Position numbers and translations under genes: made by a program. From the NCBI GenBank assembly GCA_017994935.1, contig JAGOJU010000021.1, positions 1 through 54,181 of the forward strand: 54,181 nt of DNA, given 5' to 3'. The first letter of the stretch is position 1, and each line of letters starts with the position of its first letter. Source of the DNA: Opitutaceae bacterium. Its GTDB lineage: Bacteria > Verrucomicrobiota > Verrucomicrobiia > Opitutales > Opitutaceae. Of this stretch, positions 27,992-37,038 are shown one piece after another. The notes under the pieces are model-generated. The model saw nothing but the letters and a program-made list of their open reading frames with translations, did no database searches and had not been told where the DNA came from.

Positions 27992-29043
27992 GGAGTCTTT
28001 GGCAGCCGGCAGTTTACAACCACCCCATTGCGTCCGGAGACAATCGCAAGTTCCGCCCCGATGACGCGCGCACGGTGATGCATCACCCCAAGGCCGAGCC
28101 CCCGGCGCGCCCGTGCCCGCTCCTCCCTCCCCATACCCGCACCATCGTCGCTCACCTCCATCGTCACTTCCGATTCCGTTTCTCCCAGCCGGATCAGGAT
28201 CCGGGAGGCGCGGGCATGTTTGACGGCGTTGTTCACCGCCTCCTGGGCAATCCGGTAGAGGTGACCCGCAACGACTGGATCCGCCACGAGAACAGGGGCG
28301 GGACACACCATCCGACACTGCCCGCGGCCCAGCGCGTTGATCCGCTCCGCGAGTTCAGTGAGGCCATTCTGCAAGGCATCGGGCTCGCTGCCAACGGGCA
28401 CGAGCCCCCGGGCCAGTGAACGCGTCTGCGTGATCGCATCGCGCAGCATCCTGCCCATGGCGTCCAGCCGTTTGGCGAGATCGGGGTGCGACGCCGCATC
28501 CTCCTTCAAAGCGGTGCACATCAGCTCGAGAGCGGTGAGCTGCTGACCCAGGTTGTCGTGCAGATCCGCGCCTATGCCCTGCCGTTCCCGCTCGCCGGCC
28601 GCGAGTATCTCCTTTTCGAGTCGCTCGTGTTCAGCCCGCGCGGCCACCAGGGCCTGCTGATGCTCCACCGTCCTCAGGGCGCGTCGCACCACGGAGGGAA
28701 GCTGATGGATCAGCGCCGTGTCCTTCATGACATAGTCGAGCGCCCCCTGCTTCATCATCTCAACCGCGACCTTTTCGTCACCCTGTCCGGTCACGATGAC
28801 GAATGGAACCGGAGCGACGGCCTGCAGTCCGGCCACGAGCGCCGCCCCTTCCCCGTCGGGCAGCTTGAGGTCGAGAATCATGAGGTCGGGAAGCTCATGC
28901 GTCAGCGCCTCACGCGCCGCACGGGCAGAACGCGCGGTGCTGACGACATGATGCTCGGCAACCAGCGCCGCGGCAATGAGCATGAGCACGCCCTCGTCGT
29001 CATCGACGACGAGCAGGCGTGAAACAGGAGCGGCGGCAGGCAA
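27988..29043 (-). CDS. Receiver-fused histidine kinase (HisKA_3 type)
   Basis: The 351-residue protein starts with a receiver domain (SRLLVVDDDEGVLMLI, Asp58 in LMILDLKLPDGEG, TGQGDEKVAVEMMKQGALDYVMKD). It continues into a coiled helix and a HisKA_3 dimerisation domain with ERERQGIGADLHDNLGQQL (His162). A HATPase_c domain ends in VSDDGAGMG and RRGLGLGVMHHRA. HisKA_3 kinases pair with NarL-type regulators, and one follows immediately with an ATGA overlap. It has no membrane segment, so its receiver probably takes phosphate from another kinase. It begins 12 bases after the small receiver gene. Confidence 0.92.
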   Translation of the reverse strand: MPAAAPVSRLLVVDDDEGVLMLIAAALVAEHHVVSTARSARAAREALTHELPDLMILDLKLPDGEGAALVAGLQAVAPVPFVIVTGQGDEKVAVEMMKQGALDYVMKDTALIHQLPSVVRRALRTVEHQQALVAARAEHERLEKEILAAGERERQGIGADLHDNLGQQLTALELMCTALKEDAASHPDLAKRLDAMGRMLRDAITQTRSLARGLVPVGSEPDALQNGLTELAERINALGRGQCRMVCPAPVLVADPVVAGHLYRIAQEAVNNAVKHARASRILIRLGETESEVTMEVSDDGAGMGREERARARRGLGLGVMHHRARVIGAELAIVSGRNGVVVNCRLPKTP

Positions 29044-29055
29044 GCGGATCCGGGG

Positions 29056-29487
29056 TCAGGCCGCCGTCACGGAGGGTACCATCATCAACGGCAGGAACCA
29101 GCCAAGCCGGCGGATCGATTCGATGAATCGCTCGTGGTTGACAGGTTTCTGCAGGAAGAGGCTGCAGCCAAGTTCATGGCAGCGCTCGATCTCGCGGCTG
29201 TCGTCGGCGGTCGTCAGCATGATCACCGGCATCTTTTTCAGCACAGGGTCCGCCTTCAGGCGCCGCAGCATCTCGACGCCGTCCATCTTCGGCATCCGCA
29301 CGTCGAGCAGGAAAACAAATGACCGCGGTGCGCGCGCAGGCAATCGGGCGAGAAAATCGAAGAAATCCTGCCCTCCGCGAAATGGCACGATCGAGTTGAC
29401 CACACCCGCCGCTTCAAGGTTGTCGTGAATGAGGATCGTGTGCCCCTCGTCGTCGTCGACGAGGATGATTGTTGGTAGGTTGTTCAT
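29056..29487 (-). CDS. Single-domain response regulator (Rcp1-like)
   Basis: A 143-residue stand-alone receiver with no output domain. TIILVDDDEGHTILIHDNLEAAG gives the acidic pocket. FVFLLDVRMPKMDGVEMLRRLKAD holds the phosphoacceptor Asp, and MPVIMLTTADDSREIERCHELGCSLFLQKPVNHE gives the conserved Thr and Lys. Regulators of this compact type usually act in phosphorelays next to PAS or phytochrome kinases. It overlaps the stop of the PAS kinase gene by four bases (ATGA) and probably shuttles phosphate between that kinase and the receiver-kinase encoded next. Confidence 0.92.
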   Translation of the reverse strand: MNNLPTIILVDDDEGHTILIHDNLEAAGVVNSIVPFRGGQDFFDFLARLPARAPRSFVFLLDVRMPKMDGVEMLRRLKADPVLKKMPVIMLTTADDSREIERCHELGCSLFLQKPVNHERFIESIRRLGWFLPLMMVPSVTAA

Positions 29488-30716
29488 GCGCAGTTTGGAT
29501 TCGTTGCCACTGACGGAAGTGATACCATAAACGTGGAGCCCTCGCCAGGGATGCTCTCCAGAGATATCCTGCCCTTCTGTCGCTCCAGCACACGCTGGGC
29601 GATCGCAAGGCCCAGGCCCTCGCCAGGCGTCGCTTCAGGGTTCAGGCGGTGAAAGATCTCGAACACCCTTGCCTGATGCTCCGGGGCAATCCCGATGCCG
29701 TTGTCCGAAACGGAGTAGACCGCCCGCCCGTCACGAACCTCTCCGCCAATCACAATCACAAGCGGATGATCCGCACGGCGGTACTTGACCGCGTTGTCCA
29801 GGAGGTTGGCAAAAACCTGGTTCGTCTGGGCGGCATCCCCAACGCACATGGGAAGAGATCCCATGCGCACCTCCGCACGCGCCTCATCGAGCTGGAATTT
29901 CATCGCGGCCATGACCTCGCCCAGCATGCCGTTCATGTCGATCGGACCGACCTTTAGCGTCACCCGTCCGAGCCGCGAATAGCGAAGCAGCCCCGCGATC
30001 AGCGCCTCCATCCTCGTGATGCCTGCATTGATGAACCGCAACGCCTGGGGAATCGCCGAATCGACCGGTTGTCTCAGCTGCTCGACAGGAACATCACCCG
30101 CCTCACCCGCCGCCCGCGCGGCGACTGAAATGGCGTCGCATGCCCTCTGAAGCTGCCTGCCGAATCCCTGGATGTTCACCAAGGGGGAGCGAAGATCATG
30201 GGACACCGTGTAGACGATCGTTTCGAGTTCGCGGTTCTTTTCCGCGAGCTCGGCAGCCAGCTGCTGCAACGCCTCCTCATCCGCCTTTCGCGCCGTGATA
30301 TCCGTGCGGATCGCAACGTACTGAAACGGCTTCCCGTTGTCGCCGAGAAACGGAAATATCGTGGTGTCGACCCAGTAGAGCGAACCATCCTTGGCCCGGT
30401 TTCGTATCTCCCCGCGCCAGACCCGGCCACTCTTGAGGGTGTTCCATAGATCACGAAAGAAGGCCTTGGAGTGAAACCCCGAGTTGATGACCCGATGATC
30501 ATGCCCGATCAGTTCGTCCCGCCCGTAGCCGGATATCGCACAGAACTTTTCGTTCACATAGGTGATCGTTCCCGCGGAATCGGTGATCGCCACAATCGAG
30601 TGCTCATCCAACGCCGCCTTGACGTCACGCAGCTCACGCACCGTCGCACGCAAGTCGCGCTCGAGCTGTTCTCGTTCGCCGTCGCTCACCGGCAGGAGAT
30701 CGTTGGAAGTGGTCAC
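29484..30716 (-). CDS. PAS-domain sensor histidine kinase
   Basis: A soluble kinase of about 410 residues. After a coiled-coil start (EREQLERDLRATVRELRDVKAALDEH) comes a PAS domain (ITDSAGTITYVNEKFCAISGYGRDELIGHDHRVINSG through DGSLYWVDTTIFPFLG, ending in the PAC-type RTDITARK). HisKA follows (ETIVYTVSHDLRSPLVNIQGF) and then HATPase_c (NLLDNAVKYRR, VSDNGIGIAPEHQ, GEGLGLAIAQRVLE). The HD-R-SPL H-box with a bacteriophytochrome-like layout suits the Rcp1-like receiver downstream. GTG 30716 is used; the frame also extends to a GTG at 30818. It heads the minus-strand module, and its 5' end faces the divergent AraC-type regulator. Confidence 0.88.
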   Translation of the reverse strand: MTTSNDLLPVSDGEREQLERDLRATVRELRDVKAALDEHSIVAITDSAGTITYVNEKFCAISGYGRDELIGHDHRVINSGFHSKAFFRDLWNTLKSGRVWRGEIRNRAKDGSLYWVDTTIFPFLGDNGKPFQYVAIRTDITARKADEEALQQLAAELAEKNRELETIVYTVSHDLRSPLVNIQGFGRQLQRACDAISVAARAAGEAGDVPVEQLRQPVDSAIPQALRFINAGITRMEALIAGLLRYSRLGRVTLKVGPIDMNGMLGEVMAAMKFQLDEARAEVRMGSLPMCVGDAAQTNQVFANLLDNAVKYRRADHPLVIVIGGEVRDGRAVYSVSDNGIGIAPEHQARVFEIFHRLNPEATPGEGLGLAIAQRVLERQKGRISLESIPGEGSTFMVSLPSVATNPNCA

Positions 30717-30836
30717 CTCGCGACAAACTGACGCTTCGCGCGCGGGTCGCAAGGACGGACGCCTAGGGATTTCCTTTAGCGAAATGCCGCCGCAGCTCCA
30801 ATTAACCGCAACCCGCACTTTCGTTATGCTGGGTGG

Positions 30837-31805
30837 GTGAAAGTGGCCTCTGCCAAGTCGGTGTCAGCCCCGCCTCGTGCGGATCTGCGCAGCAGCGAAT
30901 TCGTTGCACGGCTGCAGGAGTCTACCCTTTTCCAAGGCTACAAGGAGGCGTTTCAGACGGCTACAGGCCTTCCGCTCGTGCTTCGACCCGCGGGTTACTA
31001 CAAGGCCGCGATGGGGGATGCCAGGCGGATCAACCCTTTCTGCGTATTGATGGCCTCGTCGAGCAAGGTCTGCGCCTCCTGCCTCGAACTGCAGGCGCGC
31101 ATGGAGCGCCAGCCAGGCGGCGGCGCCCTCACGTTCGAGTGTTTTGCCGGCATCAGCCTTTCCGCGGTGCCCGTGCGTCTGGGAGAGAGCGCCGTCGCCT
31201 GGCTGCAAACCGGCCAGATCCTGCTTCACGAACCCACGAGGGAGTCCTTCCAGGCCCTGCTTCGACAGCTTCGCGAGGCGAACGCCGACGTGGAGGTCAG
31301 GAGAATCGAGGCCGCCTATTTCGGCACACGCGTGATGCCCAAGGCACAATATGAGGCGATCCTGCATCTCCTGGAGAGTTTTTCCTCGCATCTTTCAATG
31401 ATCAGCAACGATCTGTTGCTCAAGCAGGCCGCATCAGAGGTACCGGCAGTCTCCAAAGCCCGGGCATTCATCGCAGAACATCTCGGCGAATCCATCGCTC
31501 TGTCCGACGTCGCACGCGCAGCGAACATGAGCTCGTTTCACTTCTGCAAGGTTTTCAAGGCAGCACTCGGGGTAACCTTCACCGACTACCTTTCCCGCGC
31601 CCGGGTTGAAAAGACCAAACAATTGCTGCTCGATCCGCACAAGCGCGTCAGCGAGGCAGCCTTTGAGGTGGGTTTCCAGTCGCTCTCGCAGTTCAATCGC
31701 GCCTTCAGACGCATCACGGGGGAAAGTCCCTCCTCCTACCGGGAACACCTCCAGCGGGTTGCCAGGAAAATGGGCGCGCGCCGCGCCTTCGATCACGCCG
31801 CCTGA
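30837..31805 (+). CDS. AraC-family regulator with PocR sensor domain
   Basis: This 322-residue regulator starts at GTG 30837. The N-terminal half matches the PocR domain: an EAFQTATGLPLVLRP opening and a Cys-rich segment (NPFCVLMASSSKVCASCLELQARM, then FECFAGISLSAVPVRLGES). These Cys residues may hold a metal or bind a small hydrocarbon or polyol ligand, as proposed for PocR. The C-terminal AraC domain has two helix-turn-helix units (SIALSDVARAANMSSFHFCKVFKAALGVTFTDYLSRARVEKTKQLL and RVSEAAFEVGFQSLSQFNRAFRRITGESPSSYR). It precedes the cbb3 oxidase locus, but regulation of it is not proven. Confidence 0.9.
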   Translation: MKVASAKSVSAPPRADLRSSEFVARLQESTLFQGYKEAFQTATGLPLVLRPAGYYKAAMGDARRINPFCVLMASSSKVCASCLELQARMERQPGGGALTFECFAGISLSAVPVRLGESAVAWLQTGQILLHEPTRESFQALLRQLREANADVEVRRIEAAYFGTRVMPKAQYEAILHLLESFSSHLSMISNDLLLKQAASEVPAVSKARAFIAEHLGESIALSDVARAANMSSFHFCKVFKAALGVTFTDYLSRARVEKTKQLLLDPHKRVSEAAFEVGFQSLSQFNRAFRRITGESPSSYREHLQRVARKMGARRAFDHAA

Positions 31806-31894
31806 TCCGATCGTGCCACAAGAAATGCGCAATGCTCGCCAATGCCTGCGGAGTCATGCCGCCCAATCCCATCTATTTTGAACCTCCCATAGCC

Positions 31895-32101
31895 ATGAAA
31901 CGCACCTCCCATCCTGCCACCAAAGAGCCCACCGAGCAGGAGATCCAACACGCCGCCTACCTCTTGTGGGTCGAAGAGGGGCGCCCCGACGGACGCGATC
32001 TCGAACACTGGCACGCAGCCCGCGAACGACTCGGGCATCACCATGGACATGACAGACGCGATGTCCGCCGCCGCCAACGCGACGAACGGGCTGAAGCCTG
32101 A
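31895..32101 (+). CDS. DUF2934 domain small protein
   Basis: A 68-residue protein whose core, EQEIQHAAYLLWVEEGRPDGRDLEHWHAAR, is the DUF2934 motif (a helix with A-Y-x-LW-x-EG-RP-x-GRD-x-HW). The function of the domain is unknown. The tail is rich in His, Arg and Asp. ATG 31895 starts the conserved part, and an upstream ATG at 31832 adds only non-conserved residues. It is eight bases from the next gene and on the same strand as the cbb3 genes. Confidence 0.8.
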   Translation: MKRTSHPATKEPTEQEIQHAAYLLWVEEGRPDGRDLEHWHAARERLGHHHGHDRRDVRRRQRDERAEA

Positions 32102-32109
32102 TCCCTCCC

Positions 32110-32388
32110 ATGGAAGTCGTACCCATCACCCTGATCATCAGCCTGTGGCTCGTCCTGGTCTTCGTGATCTTTTTCCTGCAGGAGCATGCAAGGGGCCGCA
32201 CGAGCAGTGCGGAGCGTGACTCCCTCCTGCCGCTCGCAGACGAGACTCCGCGCTTGTCCGATGCCGCCACCACAAGTCCATCCCCTCCCGCCTTGGAGGC
32301 GCAAAACAGCGCTGCCACCCGCGGACCGGGTTCCGGCGCCCCCGCACTCACCCGCACCACCTCCGGCCTTTCCGATTCCCATTCCTAA
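32110..32388 (+). CDS. CcoS-like small membrane protein
   Basis: A 92-residue protein with one N-terminal transmembrane helix (PITLIISLWLVLVFVIFFLQEHARG) and then a hydrophilic, Ser/Pro/Ala-rich cytoplasmic tail. Size, topology and position directly before ccoN resemble CcoS, which is needed for cofactor insertion into cbb3 oxidase. The usual QFDDLxxPA motif of CcoS is not obvious; ERDSLLPLADE may be its degenerate counterpart. The stop overlaps the ccoNO start by one base (TAATG), indicating coupling. I regard CcoS as plausible, not proven. Confidence 0.5.
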   Translation: MEVVPITLIISLWLVLVFVIFFLQEHARGRTSSAERDSLLPLADETPRLSDAATTSPSPPALEAQNSAATRGPGSGAPALTRTTSGLSDSHS

Positions 32389-34709
32389 TGCCTGCAAAAA
32401 AAATCACTCTTGAATTCAACGACAAGGTCGTTCGCCAGTTCCTGCTGGCCACCCTTGTCTGGGGTATCGTGGGGATGCTGGTCGGCGTATTCGTCGCCTC
32501 GCAGCTCAACTTCTTCCAGCTGAATTTCAACACCTCGTGGCTGAGCTTCGGACGCCTGCGTCCGCTGCACACCAACGCGGTCATCTTCGCATTCGTCGGC
32601 AACATGATGTTCGCCGGCATCTACTATTCCACGCAGCGCCTGGTGAAGGCGAGGCTGGCAAGCGACTTCCTTTCGCAACTGCACTTCTGGGGATGGCAGG
32701 GCATCATCGTCGCCGCCGCCATCACCCTGCCCCTGGGACTGACCCGCGGCAAGGAATACGCCGAACTCATCTGGCCGCTCAACATCGCAGTCGCCTTCAT
32801 CTGGGTGGTCTTTGCGGTGAACTTCTTCTGGACCCTCGCCCGACGCCGCGAACGCAGCCTCTACGTGGCGATCTGGTTCTACATCGCGACCATCGTCACG
32901 GTGGCGATGCTCTACATCGTCAATCACCTTTCCCTCCCGACAAGCCTGACCCACAGCTACCCGATCTTCGGCGGCGTGCAGGACGGCCTGGTGCAGTGGT
33001 GGTACGGGCACAACGCCGTGGCGTTCTTCCTCACCACGCCGATCCTCGGCATCATGTACTATTTCATCCCGAAGGCGGCCGAACGTCCGGTCTACTCCTA
33101 TCGCCTTTCGATCATCCACTTCTGGTCACTCGTCTTCGTCTACATCTGGGCGGGTCCCCACCACCTGCTCAACACCGCCCTCCCCGACTGGCTCCAGACA
33201 TTGGGCATGACCTTCTCCCTCATGCTTTGGGCGCCTTCCTGGGGCGGCATGCTCAACGGGCTCCTGACGCTGCGGGGCGCATGGCACAAGCTGCGCACCG
33301 ATCCCGTGCTCAAGTTCATGGCGGCCGCAGTGACCTTCTACGGCATGGCAACGTTTGAGGGACCCCTTCTCTCCATCAAATCGGTCAGCGCGCTCGGCCA
33401 CTACACCGACTGGATCGTCGGACACGTGCACCTCGGCGCACTCGGCTGGAACGGCTTCATGGCCGCCGGCATGATCTACTGGCTGCTGCCCCGTCTCTGG
33501 AACCGGCCCCTGCACTCCGTCTCCCTCGCCAACACCCACTTCTGGATCGGTACCGTGGGGATCCTTTTCTACGTGGCCGCCATGTGGACCAGCGGCATCA
33601 CCCAGGGCCTGATGCTGAACGCCACCACCGAGGGTGGCACCGTGCTGACCTATCCCAACTTCGTCGACACACTGAACACGATCCGCCCGATGATGCTCAT
33701 GCGGGTCGTGGGCGGCGGGCTCTACCTCACGGGCTTCATTCTGCTCGGCTACAATGTCTGGAAAACCATCCGGGGAGCCCAGGCGGTCAACGGTTCCATC
33801 GAGGTGTTCGAGGACGAGGAGTCACACGGCCCCGCCGAACGGGTCGGGGTCTTCGGCACGTTCCTGAACCCTCCTGTCCTGTTCTCGGCCCTGGCCGGCG
33901 GATTTGCCTGCGCCTGGATGTTCGGCGACACCACACTCAGCATCGTGGGACTCGTCGGCGCAGTCTTCTGCATGATCTGCGCCCTGCTGCACTGGAAATC
34001 GCGCAACACCGCCTGGGGCGTCTGGTACGACCGACTCCTCATCAACGCCGCGCCCTTCACCGTCCTGACCTTCATCGCCGTCGCTGCGGGCGGCATGATC
34101 CAGATCATCCCCGTCGTCATCGCCCACAAGGGCTCGACGATCGAGGGTCGCCGCCAGGTGCCGTACAGCCCGCTGGAACTCGCGGGACGCGACATCTATG
34201 TCCGCGAGGGTTGCTACAACTGCCACTCGCAGATGATCCGCACGCTGGTGCCCGATGTGCTCCGTTACGGCGATTATTCCCGGCTCGGTGAATCGATCTA
34301 TGACCACCCCTACCAGTGGGGATCGAAACGCACGGGTCCGGATCTCGCCCGTGTCGGCGGCAAGTATCCCGACGTCTGGCACCTTCGCCACATGGAGGAC
34401 CCGCGCACCGTGTCAGCGGGTTCCAACATGCCGAACTATCCCTGGCTGTTCCAGAATGCGACGGACGTGAAGGCCCTTCCTGCCAAACTCGCCGTGCAGC
34501 GCAGGATCGGCGTGCCCTATCCGAACTGGACACCTGAACAGATCGAGGCACGCGTCAACGAGCAGGCCACCAGGATTGCCGCAGACCTTCGGGCCGCCGG
34601 CGCCTACGTCGATCACAACAGGGAAATCGTGGCGCTCATCGCCTACCTGCAGCACCTCGGGAAGTTCGATGAGGTGAGCAGGTCCGACAACCGCGCCCCC
34701 GCGCAGTAA
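32388..34709 (+). CDS. ccoNO: cbb3 cytochrome oxidase, fused subunits I and II (CcoNO)
   Basis: One 773-residue polypeptide combines the catalytic subunit CcoN and the mono-heme subunit CcoO, which are separate proteins in proteobacteria. The first ~470 residues carry twelve or more helices with the His ligands for heme b and heme b3/CuB (LRPLHTNAVIFAF, WYGHNAVAFFLT, AGPHHLLNTALPDW, IVGHVHLGALGW). A linker (GSIEVFEDEESHG) and further helices lead to the CcoO part. Its c-type heme site is CYNCH (Cys609 to His613), with RTGPDLARVGGKYPDVWHLRHMEDPR and the axial Met in SNMPNYPWL. The enzyme reduces O2 at high affinity and pumps protons. Similar fusions are known in Bacteroidota and Verrucomicrobiota. 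Confidence 0.95.
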   Translation: MPAKKITLEFNDKVVRQFLLATLVWGIVGMLVGVFVASQLNFFQLNFNTSWLSFGRLRPLHTNAVIFAFVGNMMFAGIYYSTQRLVKARLASDFLSQLHFWGWQGIIVAAAITLPLGLTRGKEYAELIWPLNIAVAFIWVVFAVNFFWTLARRRERSLYVAIWFYIATIVTVAMLYIVNHLSLPTSLTHSYPIFGGVQDGLVQWWYGHNAVAFFLTTPILGIMYYFIPKAAERPVYSYRLSIIHFWSLVFVYIWAGPHHLLNTALPDWLQTLGMTFSLMLWAPSWGGMLNGLLTLRGAWHKLRTDPVLKFMAAAVTFYGMATFEGPLLSIKSVSALGHYTDWIVGHVHLGALGWNGFMAAGMIYWLLPRLWNRPLHSVSLANTHFWIGTVGILFYVAAMWTSGITQGLMLNATTEGGTVLTYPNFVDTLNTIRPMMLMRVVGGGLYLTGFILLGYNVWKTIRGAQAVNGSIEVFEDEESHGPAERVGVFGTFLNPPVLFSALAGGFACAWMFGDTTLSIVGLVGAVFCMICALLHWKSRNTAWGVWYDRLLINAAPFTVLTFIAVAAGGMIQIIPVVIAHKGSTIEGRRQVPYSPLELAGRDIYVREGCYNCHSQMIRTLVPDVLRYGDYSRLGESIYDHPYQWGSKRTGPDLARVGGKYPDVWHLRHMEDPRTVSAGSNMPNYPWLFQNATDVKALPAKLAVQRRIGVPYPNWTPEQIEARVNEQATRIAADLRAAGAYVDHNREIVALIAYLQHLGKFDEVSRSDNRAPAQ

Positions 34710-34721
34710 TCCTCTCCCACC

Positions 34722-34913
34722 ATGTTTCGCCGCATACTTCTCGAGGACAGCGCAGCCGTTTTCACCCTCACTGCGTTTGCCACCGCCGTCTCCATCTTCG
34801 TGGCCATCCTGTGGCGCGCCCTCCGCATGAAACGCGCACAGACCGCCCATTTTGAAAACCTGCCGTTTGAAACGGAAACACCCGCGGCAAGGAACGATTC
34901 CCAAGCCACATGA
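34722..34913 (+). CDS. ccoQ: CcoQ-like subunit of cbb3 oxidase
   Basis: A 63-residue protein with one transmembrane helix (AAVFTLTAFATAVSIFVAILWRAL) followed by a basic and then an acidic tail (NLPFETETP), the usual CcoQ/FixQ shape. It sits between ccoO and ccoP coding regions and overlaps ccoP by four bases (ATGA). CcoQ stabilises the assembled complex; sequence conservation is low, so placement carries much of the call. Confidence 0.8.
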   Translation: MFRRILLEDSAAVFTLTAFATAVSIFVAILWRALRMKRAQTAHFENLPFETETPAARNDSQAT

Positions 34914-35479
34914 GCCCGACACCTCCTCCCGACGAACCCATCCGGCCGCACGTCTTCGACGGTATCCAGGAATACGACAAGCGGCTGCCGAACTGGTGGC
35001 TCTACTCGCTCTATGTGACCATTGTCTTCTGGATCGGTTACTGGGCCTACTACGAATGGCTCGACATCGGTCCCAGCACCACCGAGGTCGTCGACGCCGC
35101 GATGGCGAAAATTGAGACCCAGCGCCTCGCCGCGACCAAACTCGACGACCCAGGACTCTGGAAGATGAGTCACACCGCCTCGTTCGTCGACGCCGGCCAG
35201 GCAGCCTTTGTCACCAATTGCGCCGCGTGCCATCTCGCCAGCGGGCGCGGCAAGAGCGAATCTCCCGCAGCCATCGGCCCCGACCTCATCGACACCGCAT
35301 GGATCCACGGCGGACGGCCGGTTCAGATCCACGATGTCATCATGAAGGGCGTCCCGGAAAAGGGAATGCCCACGTGGGGACCCGTGCTCGGCGCAAAGAA
35401 GGTGACCGAGATAACGGCTTTCCTTCTGAGCAGGCACAAGGAGGGTGAACCGATCACCGTCGAGGGCGCGAAGCCATAG
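34910..35479 (+). CDS. ccoP: CcoP subunit of cbb3 oxidase, single-heme form
   Basis: The N-terminus has the CcoP membrane helix and its preceding motif (HVFDGIQEYDKRLPNWWLYSLYVTIVFWIGYWAYYEW). Only one c-type heme site follows: CAACH at Cys104-His108, with axial Met in KGMPTWGPVL. Typical CcoP has two CxxCH sites and about 300 residues, whereas this has one site and 189 residues. It delivers electrons from soluble cytochrome or the bc1 complex to CcoNO. No frameshift or stop suggests decay, so the short form is probably native. Confidence 0.92.
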   Translation: MSPTPPPDEPIRPHVFDGIQEYDKRLPNWWLYSLYVTIVFWIGYWAYYEWLDIGPSTTEVVDAAMAKIETQRLAATKLDDPGLWKMSHTASFVDAGQAAFVTNCAACHLASGRGKSESPAAIGPDLIDTAWIHGGRPVQIHDVIMKGVPEKGMPTWGPVLGAKKVTEITAFLLSRHKEGEPITVEGAKP

Positions 35480-35547
35480 TCTCGCTGCCTGGGAGACACG
35501 CACCACGCATGTCATGGGTGTCATTTCATCCTGCCCGTACGTAAGCC

Positions 35548-37038
35548 ATGTCCGCGAAAAAACCCGAAAGACCAAACCGCGACACCGTCACGACGATCCG
35601 CAAGGACGGATCGAGGGCGTTTCTTTTTCCCGCAGATGTTCGCGGACGTTTCGAGAAGTACCGGAAAATCTCGGCCTCGGCCCTCATCGTCTTCTATCTC
35701 GCGCTGCCCTGGATCAGGATCAACGGTCACCCGGCGGTCTTCCTCGACATCGCCGACCGGCGCTTTCACCTCTTCGGAGTGACGCTCGCGGCACAGGACC
35801 TGTGGCTGCTCTTTTTCGTGATCACGGGCCTGGGATTCACGCTGTTCTTCATCACGGCCCTGCTGGGGCGCGTATGGTGCGGCTGGGCCTGTCCGCACAC
35901 GGTGTTTCTCGATCACGTCTACCGAAAGATTGAGAGATGGATCGACGGGGACGCGGTGAAGCGCCGCGCGCTGGACCTTGCGCCATGGACACCCGAAAAG
36001 ATTCTCCGCCGGGTGGCGAAGCACTCGCTCTACGTGCTGGTCTCCCTCGTGATCACCCACCTATTCCTGGCCTACTTTGTCTCGCTGCCCGAGGTTTGGG
36101 CGATGGTGAGCACCGCACCAACCGAACACTGGGGCGCCTTCCTCTTCATCGGGCTCACCACCGGTGCTCTCTATTTCAATTTCGCATGGTTTCGCGAGCA
36201 GCTCTGCATCGTGATCTGTCCCTACGGGCGCATCCAGTCCGCACTGATTGACGATCATTCGCTCGTCATTGGATACGATACCGTGCGCGGCGAGCCGCGC
36301 TCGGGCCGCAGGGCAGCGGCCGCGGAGACTCGCGCACCTGCATCCATCTCACAGGTTGCATCCGCAACGGGTGAAGCTGCCGGCGATTGCGTCGACTGTC
36401 TGCGCTGCGTCCAGGTCTGTCCGACGGGCATCGACATCCGCCAGGGCCTCCAGATGGAGTGCATCGGCTGTACCGCCTGCATTGATGCGTGCGACACAGT
36501 CATGACGCGGCTCGGACGTCCCGAGGGTCTGATCCGTTACGACTCGCAGCAGGGTTTCTCCGGCAGGCCCACGCGCTGGCTGAGGCACCGCACACTGCTC
36601 TACCTCGCACTGTTTCTGGTCGGCACGGGCGTCGCCTTGTGGGCCCTGTCGACGGTCAAACCCATGAATCTCGACGTCACAAGGATGACCGGTGCACCCT
36701 ACGTGGTGGACGCGGACACGGTGAGGAACCAGTTTCTCGTCCGCCTGCTCAACAAGCGCGGTGTCCCGACGCACTTCAAGGTGCGCATTGTGGGAGGTCC
36801 GGAGGGAATCAAGCAGGTTGGCTTCGAAAATGCCGTCGAGGTTCCGCCGCTTGCCGAAGTCGTGCAACCCATGATTCTTCAACAGGCGCGCGGTCGATAC
36901 GAGGGTCCCTTCCACTTCGGAATCGAGGCCGATTGCGTGGAGTTCGACACCCGCCTCGCGCGGAAGGTCGATTTTCTCGGTCCGGAGGCCAGGCTGTTGC
37001 GCGAAGAGGAGGCTGAGAAGCGCCATGGCAAGAACTAA
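35548..37038 (+). CDS. ccoG: cbb3 oxidase assembly protein CcoG (FixG/RdxA)
   Basis: CcoG is a membrane iron-sulfur protein proposed to reduce copper for delivery to the oxidase. Its helices include ISASALIVFYLALPWIRING, LWLLFFVITGLGFTLFFITALLGRVWCGWACPHTVFLD (a conserved Cys-rich turn), a later pair around residues 155-215, and LLYLALFLVGTGVALWALS. Two [4Fe-4S] motifs lie in the middle (CVDCLRCVQVCPTGIDIR from Cys281, and CIGCTACIDAC). The C-terminal beta domain (PTHFKVRIVGG...) is the usual CcoG immunoglobulin-like tail. The stop lies inside the start of a 47-residue gene. Confidence 0.94.
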   Translation: MSAKKPERPNRDTVTTIRKDGSRAFLFPADVRGRFEKYRKISASALIVFYLALPWIRINGHPAVFLDIADRRFHLFGVTLAAQDLWLLFFVITGLGFTLFFITALLGRVWCGWACPHTVFLDHVYRKIERWIDGDAVKRRALDLAPWTPEKILRRVAKHSLYVLVSLVITHLFLAYFVSLPEVWAMVSTAPTEHWGAFLFIGLTTGALYFNFAWFREQLCIVICPYGRIQSALIDDHSLVIGYDTVRGEPRSGRRAAAAETRAPASISQVASATGEAAGDCVDCLRCVQVCPTGIDIRQGLQMECIGCTACIDACDTVMTRLGRPEGLIRYDSQQGFSGRPTRWLRHRTLLYLALFLVGTGVALWALSTVKPMNLDVTRMTGAPYVVDADTVRNQFLVRLLNKRGVPTHFKVRIVGGPEGIKQVGFENAVEVPPLAEVVQPMILQQARGRYEGPFHFGIEADCVEFDTRLARKVDFLGPEARLLREEEAEKRHGKN

